A DNA stretch of 64,000 nucleotides from assembly GCA_035578155.1 (NCBI GenBank), contig JAPWDM010000021.1:124001-188000 (forward strand), written 5' to 3'. Numbering within the stretch: the first letter of the stretch is position 1; every line of letters begins with the position of its first letter. This document shows, in pieces, positions 57,017 to 64,000 of this stretch. Both the position numbers and the translations under genes were made by a program. The notes below the pieces were generated by a model that was not told where the DNA came from, did not search any database, and worked only from the letters and a program-made list of their open reading frames with translations. Source of the DNA: Brachynemurus nebulosus (lineage: Eukaryota > Arthropoda > Insecta > Neuroptera > Myrmeleontidae).

Positions 57017-57599
57017 ATGGAAGCAGTAGAAGGAACCATCCAAGACCAGATAACAATGGAAGAAAACAGTGTGCGACGTCGATTTTTGAATAAAATGCTT
57101 GATAATGCTATTAGACTGCGTGATGTCGAAACAATTAGATTTATTGCAATGAAGGAGCGCAAACTTTTCTGCCCTGGAAAAATAACATTTGGAATTAAAC
57201 ACAATACATCTAGAGAGGTGTTGGAAATATTATTCAACTATACCTTCGAAACGAATGAAAACTTTGTATGAACTTGATTCGCTTAAAGATGTTGTTACAA
57301 GTTGGTTACGGGCAGCTGTAGAATATGCTCGACCAGAACTGTTTAAACTTGTGTTGGACATAATTGAAAAATACGGCATTCAAGGCGTGTGTTTGAACAA
57401 AGAAGATGACGACGACAGCGATAACGAAGATAATTGTCTGATGTGTTGGATTTGGCAGAATATTGAAAAAGGCCGTAATGATCCGACAGCTCAACTTGGT
57501 TTTGAGTCAGGGCCGGACAGTGGTCCCTGGCCTTCAGTTTATCTTAAGGATTATTTAGACGTCGATAAATTATTACGAGACCATTTATACATAAATTAG
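57017..57599 (+). pseudogene. Unassigned Polinton ORF, helical, one frameshift
   Basis: About 190 codons. The first part (57017-57240) is rich in paired helices ('LNKMLDNAIRLRDVETIRFIAM', 'TSREVLEILFNY'). A frame shift near 57240 joins it to 'DVVTSWLRAAVEYARPELFKLVLDIIEKYGI', an acidic loop and 'GPWPSVYLKDYLDVDKLL'. The pattern recalls degenerate ankyrin-type helix pairs, without the TPLH signature. It lies directly after the integrase on the same strand. Function unknown. Confidence 0.5.
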
Positions 57600-57628
57600 A
57601 CATAATTTTTACATTATTATTGTTTGTT

Positions 57629-57634
57629 AATAAA
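57629..57634 (+). terminator. Polyadenylation signal between convergent genes
   Basis: AATAAA 30 bp after the last plus-strand stop. On the minus strand, AATAAA at 57701-57706 lies about 140 bp after the polymerase stop. Both are plausible but unproven in AT-rich sequence. Confidence 0.35.
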
Positions 57635-57844
57635 ATCATAATGTTTTACGTGTATTATTATGATTTAGTAATAATAAAAACTTTAATAAAAATGATCATT
57701 TTTATTTTCCACCCCTTTACATTATTTATCGAGTAATTAATACAATTTACAATTAAAAAATAATAAATATAACTTTTATAAATATTAACTAAAGCTACAG
57801 ATACTAAAACTAACCATTAAATATAAAACATAAATATTTTTAAA

Positions 57845-58232
57845 TTAACAAAAATAAAAGTCTTCAATTTTGTAATGTCCCCATGGGAGAGTTTTAAGTC
57901 TGTTGTTGGGTACTATAAAACGTTTATCATCACTATTTGATAACGCAGCCTTATTAATTAAGTGAGTGTAGAGTTGATGTTTTAAACTGCGAAACACACT
58001 CATTTGTCTGTAAAGTATTTCCGAGTCTCTACTTTTTACACAGTTTATAGAGTTACTAACGTCTATTTCGTTTTTTACAACATTCTTTTTTATACCTTTC
58101 AGTTTTTTAATTGGCGGATCATCACCTTTTTTCACAATACAATAGGATTTGGCTTTTACACCGATAAATTTTTCAATAATTTTTCCGGAACACTCGTCTT
58201 TAAATTTGCCAAGCACTTTTTTATTTAAACGA

Positions 58233-58329
<97 letters not shown>

Positions 58330-61303
58330 ATTGTCACTCGCAAAATCACTTGTGTCAAAATAGACTCTAATGTCTGGCTTAATATCAGCATAAAAGTCTT
58401 CTGTTTGTATTTGGTATATAAAACTGTCGGTGTCCATATACAACAACTTAACGTTATCACCGTATTTTGGTTTTATATATTCATAATGAAAATCATACAT
58501 TAGTGTTTTCGACAATTCAAGAACACTAAATCCTACATATATTGGCTTGTTATAAATAACTTTTAACGGTTCATTTGTACAATCACTATGTTTTCATGTA
58601 TAACCGACCGACTATGAAAGTTCGGTCTACTTACAAGAGTACTAGCATCTAACTTTTTACCAATATTCTCCCAATGGGTAATTATACGCACATCCACACG
58701 TTTATTAACGTTTTCCATTGTCTTACCAAACACACTATTGTTCATTAGCTTATAAAAATCTTTTTCAAAATTATTTCTTGCTTTAGAGCGGAGTTCAGTG
58801 TTCAAGTCAATGTAGTTTTTAAGCCACGACGATTGATTAAATTGGAGCACATGATGTATTTTTGTTAATTTTAAACCATATTTGAGGCACTGTTTTAAAC
58901 TGCGGTAATGAATAACATATTTCTTTTTATCAGAAACACTAGCTATTAGTTTTCTGTTTTTTGATGTAATGTACGGCGGCTTCTCATTCTCCGGGCAGAA
59001 TGGTAAATCTTCATGGTGGTCGTGAAGTGTTTTTGGATACTGAAGATCCACTTCCAGTACATAACCAACACCAGCGTCATCAGCGATCGTGGATACATCA
59101 AAGTCTTTCAATTCACATTCCGGAACCCACTTGAAATCGTTGATTGGTAAATGCTGCGACATAGCCCATCCGTATAAGTTGTTCGCATCCAGGTATTGAA
59201 TAAACGTTGACGGTTTTGTTGGATCATAATTATCGCAGTACTTAACCCAACGTTTCTGTTTTCGTGCCAGATTTGTTGTGCACGTTGATATTCGTTATCA
59301 GTGATATGTGCTGTATTTAGATTACTATAAAATGCCGACTTGGTGGTAATGTGCGTTCTTCAAGACGTTCAACATTGTTAACATATTCATAAGGAAATAC
59401 ACCCTTTTCCTTAATTAAATTAAATTGGCCGTCTTCAGGATATGCTCGACGCACTTCAACAAACTGCTCCGGTTTCAAATTATTAGCCAACTTGTCTAGA
59501 CTGCTTGCCATAAATCGGAACGAATCAATGAAACAAAGTTGGATTGATTTTGTTTTTGTCTCATCATTTTCATCTACATTTTCATCATCTTCCACATAGT
59601 CATCTTCTTCTTCAAGATCAGGTTCATTATCACCATCATCATCATCTATTTTGATATGTTTGGTGAAGGAAATGTAGCGTTCTTTGTTGTTGGCAATGAC
59701 ATCAATTTTTTCTTTAGCTATACCAAATTCACGCACAACGAAATGAGCATCGTAACCGGATAAATTGTGAAAGATTACGGACTTTCCCACAATTCGGTCC
59801 CCGGTATTGCACAAATTTATTTAAATTGCCATCATATGAACACTTGATGTAATAAGCGAAACTGAACGGCATTGTTGGATCTGGTGAGCATATGTCATAT
59901 GGTTTCAAAATGGATTCAAAGTCGCAATAAATTGTAAACGGAACGCGTAATTGTTTCTTAAAATTCTTAAACTTTAATATATGTTTCCCCAAAGTCGGCA
60001 ATACTGTGCGAACACCATTGCAGTCGTTCTTCGAATGTTCGTCTAATGCCGCCTCAGTTCTGAAAAATTGCAAGCATCCATCGCAAATATACTTGGCTTC
60101 TTTGTGCTTTGAAAATTGATGACTAACAAGTCTGCTTAAATTCCGGATCCAGCGATAGTGAGTGTTGTCACCATCTTCAATATACAGTAAATTAACATGT
60201 GTTCCCCTCTTTTGTGTTGTATGATGTAACGGTCCAACAATACTTTTATCTTCCACACCATAAACGTTGACACTGATATTATTTAAAGATTCAAACAATT
60301 TAATATCTTTAATTTTAACTGGAAACTCGATTCCATCAAACTTTAAAACGGATGAATAATGCGGATAAGCTGAAACTCTATTAGCTACACCTTCTCTTTC
60401 AGGTGGATACAAGGCTGATGTTACTGCCCATGCAAAACATGCCTGATCTTGATTTGGAATATTGATGACCGGTTTTTTTCTCTTGATCCATGCTGGTAAT
60501 TCAACATAGGATGATGCTCGAATTGGATTGTATTTAGTAATATTCACTTCCAAGTAATAAACTTGTTGAAGCATCCAGTCGGAACCGCGTGCTAAAAACT
60601 CTTCACTTTTTGTTGTTATTACCCCCTTAAAATTACCATACATATCACTGATGTTACTTGACTCTGTTACAATAGAATTCCTAGTATTAAACGATTTGAT
60701 ATCCAGCGTCACAGATCCATCTTTTTCATTTTTCGCATACAGTCCAAAAAGTTCAAAGTTCGTTTTAAATGCTTTGTGTTTCTCCAGTTCCATACCCAGC
60801 GCCAGTAGCACCTTCTCCTTGATTTGCTCCAAGAAATCTTCAATTGACTGAGAGTTTCTACAATTCTTCACCCGGTAACTGATTATACGACATTTAAAGG
60901 CGTTGTGGACAATTTCTATATCTTCATTTTCAGTTCCACAACAAATTTTATTTTTATGTGCAGTGCTACGCAAATGTCCGTTGAATGTAGTTTTTGGTAC
61001 ATCAATATCGCACACTTTACAACATTTTATTTTTACTGATTTTGACATCTTTGATTTCTTTAAGAGACCGCCATTTTCATCATCAGCTGGACGCTTTGTT
61101 GAACCACTACTAGTAGATGGTTGAGCTGCTATAGTCATCGCCTCATGGAACTTCTTCATATGACGTGTAAGTGCATCAAGCCGATTAAACGACACATCAC
61201 ATTGGTTGCATTTCAAATTTTTGTTTCCGTGCTTGGCATTAACATGCCGAGTTAAATTATTACGTCGTGTGAATGATAATCCGCAATCCTGACATTTGAA
61301 CAT
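57845..61303 (-). pseudogene. Polinton protein-primed DNA polymerase B
   Basis: The start at 61303 gives two C2H2 fingers ('CQDCGLSFTRRNNLTRH', 'CNQCDVSFNRLDALTRH'), then 'CFAWAVTSALYP' near 60430. The exonuclease keeps 'IYCDFESIL' (ExoI, near 59930), 'FHNLSGYDAHF' (ExoII, near 59760) and 'DSFRFMASSLDKL' (ExoIII, near 59500). The polymerase keeps motif A 'YLDANNLYGWAMSQ' near 59170, motif B 'NNSVFGKTMENV' near 58720 and motif C 'YMDTDSF' near 58420. A thumb segment lies at 57845-58235. Expected parts between ExoI and ExoII (near 59815) and before motif A (near 59290) are missing, frames shift at both sites and near 58560, and a 92-bp AT tract splits the thumb. It is dead as written. Confidence 0.9.
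58236..58327. repeat. (AT)n tract inside the polymerase gene, 92 bp
   Basis: The tract sits between 'DTSDFASDN' and '[14 protein letters not shown]', where polymerases of this group have only a few residues. Its length is not a multiple of three, so it also shifts the frame. Confidence 0.95.
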
Positions 61304-61580
61304 GATGAAATTTTTCTAAAATTTTAAAAATTATATTAATATACGAGAATTTAATTAAGAATTATTTTATTTGACAAGTACTTTAAAAATAACACAATAA
61401 AACTACAAAGTATATTTAAAAATTTAAAATATGATAATAATAATCTATGAGAAATAAATTAATAATTATTTTACCAAGTACTTTCAATGTAGCACAATAA
61501 AACCAAAAAATTAAACTGTTTATTTCACAATTCGAAGCAACTGGAACACTTTACGTTTCTTATAACTTTAACGATTAAAT

Positions 61581-61620
61581 GAAACTGTGCTTTTTCATGG
61601 ATATGGTACCCTTTATATAG
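61581..61620 (-). promoter_or_regulatory. Candidate core promoter for the Polinton polymerase
   Basis: Minus-strand CTATATAAAG (61611-61620) is a near-ideal TATA box. Thirty-one bases downstream of TATAAA is CACAGTTT (initiator-like, A at about 61586). The inferred leader is about 280 nt to the ATG at 61303 and could be shortened by a spliced intron. A CACGTG word lies just upstream (61632-61637). Confidence 0.5.
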
Positions 61621-61763
61621 CAGAAAAAACACGTGATTTTAATTTGCGTCAACAAAATAGAACCTTGCTTGCAAAAAAATATAATTTATAAAAATTTTCA
61701 TAAAAATAATGTCACTAAAAATATGTAAAAATATTTCTACGCGAAAAAACGTTTATTGCTATT

Positions 61764-62303
61764 TTGTATGTATATGCTATTACAAAATAATATACATATA
61801 TAAATCTATAAATTATGCGGAAAAAATATTTACGTAAAAATGTAATGTTAAATTTTTAAAAATTATTTATACATATAAACATATATGAATTTTTAATTAA
61901 ATAAGGAACTTGTTTTACATTTACTTAAAGGTCAAACATGTAATTAAAATACTTTTATAAAATAAAAAATTCTTTCTTATTATTCAAATATTCAATGCTA
62001 CTAACAACAAGACGAACGTATAAGCAATATTTATTTGTATATGTTATTACAAAATAATATACACATATATAAATCTATAAATTATGCGGAAAAATATTTA
62101 CGTAAAAATGTAACGTTAAATTTTTAAAAATTATTTATACATATATACATATATGAATTTTTAATTAAATAAGGAAATTGTTTTACATTTACTTAAAGGT
62201 CAAACATGTAATTAAAATACTTTTATAAAATAAAAAATTCTTTCTTATTATTCAATATATTCAATGTCACTAACAACAAGACGGGCGTATAAGCAATATT
62301 TAT
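61764..62303. repeat. Tandem duplication, two units of about 267 bp
   Basis: Unit 1 (from about 61771) and unit 2 (from about 62038) are nearly identical, from 'TATATG(C/T)TATTACAAAATAATATAC' to 'CGTATAAGCAATATTTAT', with scattered single-base changes. The tract is extremely AT-rich and lies between divergent Polinton genes. Confidence 0.9.
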
Positions 62304-62632
62304 CACAATTCATCCGTTTATAGAACTGGTTATTCAAGTCAATTATTTATGTAGCTATTAAGATAGTAAGTATTACTGATACAATTAATAATTGATATTT
62401 ATTGGAAAACAATAAAAATAATTTAACTTTTTAAAAGTTTGCGCCCATTAATAACACTTTCTTAATAATCTTATTATTAATAAGAAATTGCAATCAAGTA
62501 TACCTGATGGTGGGAAAAATTGTTGTTGTAATAAATAATGATAGAGAATTATAGTCGTCAGCAATAATTATAAATGTATTACCAGTAAATATTTTAGTAT
62601 AAATACTTACGTTTAAATTTTATTTATTTAGT

Positions 62633-62793
62633 ATGGATTCAAGAATATTTACTACGTTGAAAAAGTTCTAAAACATCAATAGGAGAATTTGAAAAACATA
62701 TACATAAAGGTGAAAAAATTTAATATTATAATATTTATAATAATTATCAAGCATATTTAAGAGATTTTGTTCACGGAGAATTCATAATTTTTC
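62633..62793 (+). pseudogene. Decayed partial duplicate of the 62808 gene
   Basis: ATGGATTCAAGAATATTTAC parallels the start of the next gene (ATGGATTCAGGAATATTCAC), and similarity continues ('ATATACATAAAGGTGAAAA', 'TATTTATAATAATTATCAAG') to the 'TTTGTT(C/A)ACG' region. Several frame changes leave no open frame. Confidence 0.7.
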
Positions 62794-62807
62794 TTTATTT
62801 ATTTAGT

Positions 62808-63224
62808 ATGGATTCAGGAATATTCACGACGTTTGCTGAAACATCGTCTTGGGTTGAAGAGGTTTTAAAGAATATAGGGTCAATGGAAGAGTTAAAAGAG
62901 TATGTACATAGAGGCGATGAAAATTTAATATTATCTAATATTTATAATAATTATGAGGCAATTTTAAAAGATTTTGTTAACGAAGAGCCCGTAATTTTTC
63001 ATCGTGTACTATGGGCACACAAATTACAATCAAAAGTGATTAAATTAAAGTTTCCAATGGCAACGCAAAAAAATATTGAAGATGCTATTGGTAAACTTTA
63101 TGGCGATGGAGACTTCCATGAAATTGCAGCATCAGTGGATGTTGGAGACAACCAAATAGACCGCGTAGACGATGCAGATGATGAGGGGGATTATTCAACA
63201 CCTGGACCAAGTGTCGTGAATTAA
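62808..63224 (+). CDS. Unassigned acidic 138-residue protein
   Basis: An intact frame starting 'MDSGIFTTFAETSSWVEEVL'. The first 100 residues are predicted mainly helical, followed by an Asp-rich tail ('DVGDNQIDRVDDADDEGD'). No signal peptide, membrane segment or known motif. The presence of a decayed tandem copy just upstream supports that this is a real gene. It may be a Polinton accessory gene or belong to a neighbouring element. Similar codon-like sequence continues past the stop to about 63360 with Ser-rich translation, so the original protein may have been longer. Confidence 0.5.
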   Translation: MDSGIFTTFAETSSWVEEVLKNIGSMEELKEYVHRGDENLILSNIYNNYEAILKDFVNEEPVIFHRVLWAHKLQSKVIKLKFPMATQKNIEDAIGKLYGDGDFHEIAASVDVGDNQIDRVDDADDEGDYSTPGPSVVN

Positions 63225-63689
63225 GAAAAAAAAAAATAAATTCAGTGGATTCGTCATCTAGTCACGATAATAAAAAACAAAATACTTAGATGCACCGGAT
63301 GGTAAATTCTTTAGGAAATGATAGCGAATCACACGAGTCAACGAGAAAATCATCCGTCGTCCAATTAGTGGAATTATTTTTTTGGAAATATTACAACTCC
63401 CATTGATAGCTTTTATGTTTCACCTATGGGGAAAAAAGAGTGTGTTTTTATTTTTGAGTATACATAAATAAAAAAATATATATTTTTCAAAAATATTTAT
63501 TAAAAACAATATAAAATTTTAAAATAACAAACAATTTGTAATTATTATACTATTCCATTAAGTTCCTTTATCACGTGAACGGAAAACTTTGAGCAAAACC
63601 GATTTGAAAGTTTTTAAGTGTAGCAATAAATAATTTATATTTTGACATTTGTAGACATTTCCATTCACTGTCTTAGGCAATAGTTAACT
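63225..63689. other. AT-rich spacer
   Basis: Apart from the Ser-rich stretch after 63225, no coding or repeat feature is supported. Confidence 0.35.
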
Positions 63690-63830
63690 AATAGAGTAAT
63701 TGTAAATAAAAAAACCTTCTTTATGTGATTTTTCCACCTCATTCCGCCAAATTTTTTTCACGAAAAATGTCTAAAACACCGTAAACGTTTTCACGAAACA
63801 TCTTATTTTTAAGAAATTTCGTGAAGAAAA
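63690..63830 (+). repeat. Tc3-like end region, copy 2 (inverted)
   Basis: Reverse complement of 13777-13905 along about 120 bp, including 'CACGAAACATCTTATTTTTAAG'-type hairpin and 'CCTTCTTTATGTGATTTTTCC'. No transposase follows inside the window, so this is a solo or truncated copy. Confidence 0.7.
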
Positions 63831-64000
63831 ATCTAAAATTAGTACGACCAACTGAATTTGATAAGAGTTTTGTAAAGGTTTTCCGGTTACAGTGGAACCC
63901 TGTAACTGACTACTTTACCTTTCAAATTGACAAAAATATTTCATCAACTTGTACAAAACGTAACATGTTGTCATTAGTCGCACGTACTTTTGATCCATTA
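63831..64000. other. Unassigned window edge
   Basis: No feature recognised in the last 170 bp. Confidence 0.3.

Larger units (their letters stand above)
55388..63224. mobile_element. Polinton/Maverick segment
   Basis: A retroviral-type integrase with chromodomain (+) and a protein-primed family B DNA polymerase (-) in one 6-kb block define a Polinton/Maverick. Small ORFs in front of the integrase belong to the same group. Capsid, ATPase and protease genes are not present in this window and might lie beyond 64000 or be lost. No TIR was found at either side; the left edge is fixed only by the end of the hAT remnant. Integrase and polymerase converge on 57600-57845. Confidence 0.75.

Overview
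The window is AT-rich animal DNA, almost certainly from an insect. It carries an env-bearing Gypsy-group (errantivirus-type) LTR element, a copia element whose primer-binding site matches the initiator-tRNA type used by insect copia, a Tc3-like transposase, pogo-like elements, a DUF7869 gene and a Polinton/Maverick. I see no bacterial genes, no rRNA or tRNA gene and no CRISPR array. Nearly everything recognisable is a transposable element. Most copies are broken by stops, frameshifts and internal deletions, so this is a nested TE cluster rather than a gene-rich region. Two stretches may be cellular genes: a DUF7869 transposase-like gene with an intron at 38-1778 (-), and the 3' end of an intron-containing gene with an acidic then Arg/Gly-rich tail at 15093-16360 (-).

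Layout. 0-2 kb: DUF7869 gene with a promoter-like TATA/Inr pair. 2.3-7.4 kb: non-LTR retrotransposon LINE-1 (-). 7.9-10.4 kb: hairpin and degenerate P-element-like transposase (+). 10.5-13.9 kb: (TA)n arrays, exon-like scraps and a truncated Tc3-like transposase (-). 15-16.4 kb: acidic/RG gene fragment with a MITE in its intron. 17-19.3 kb: two copies of an unnamed repeat and a 978-bp pogo-like non-autonomous element. 19.3-26 kb: LINE-2 (-), split in its RNase H domain by a 1.2-kb element (HSE-A). 27.4-28.2 kb: Penelope-like tail with a hammerhead-like core and a 30-bp hairpin. 28.8-32 kb: copia element (-) with a solo-LTR-like insertion in gag. 32-37 kb: hAT element (+) split by a 2.7-kb insertion that holds a pogo-like transposase N-terminus. 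37.5-46.7 kb: errantivirus-type provirus (+) with both LTRs; its reverse transcriptase is split by a second 1.2-kb element (HSE-B). 47.4-48.6 kb: 1.1-kb TIR element. 49-55.3 kb: hAT fragment, two-gene PIF/Harbinger element, 209-bp MITE, second hAT transposase (-). 55.4-63.2 kb: Polinton/Maverick segment with integrase (+), protein-primed DNA polymerase B (-) and several unassigned ORFs.

The most unusual structure is the HSE-A/HSE-B pair. Both are 1.2-kb non-autonomous elements flanked by TA. Each is built as an inverted array of 103-bp units, and each unit carries a three-block heat-shock-element motif (TTCnnGAAnnTTC). The 103-bp spacing is identical in both copies. One perfect TGACGTCA site lies near one end of each. 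Removing HSE-A restores the host LINE reading frame exactly. The second theme is long (TA)n tracts at TE edges and inside TE genes, including a 92-bp tract inside the Polinton polymerase gene.
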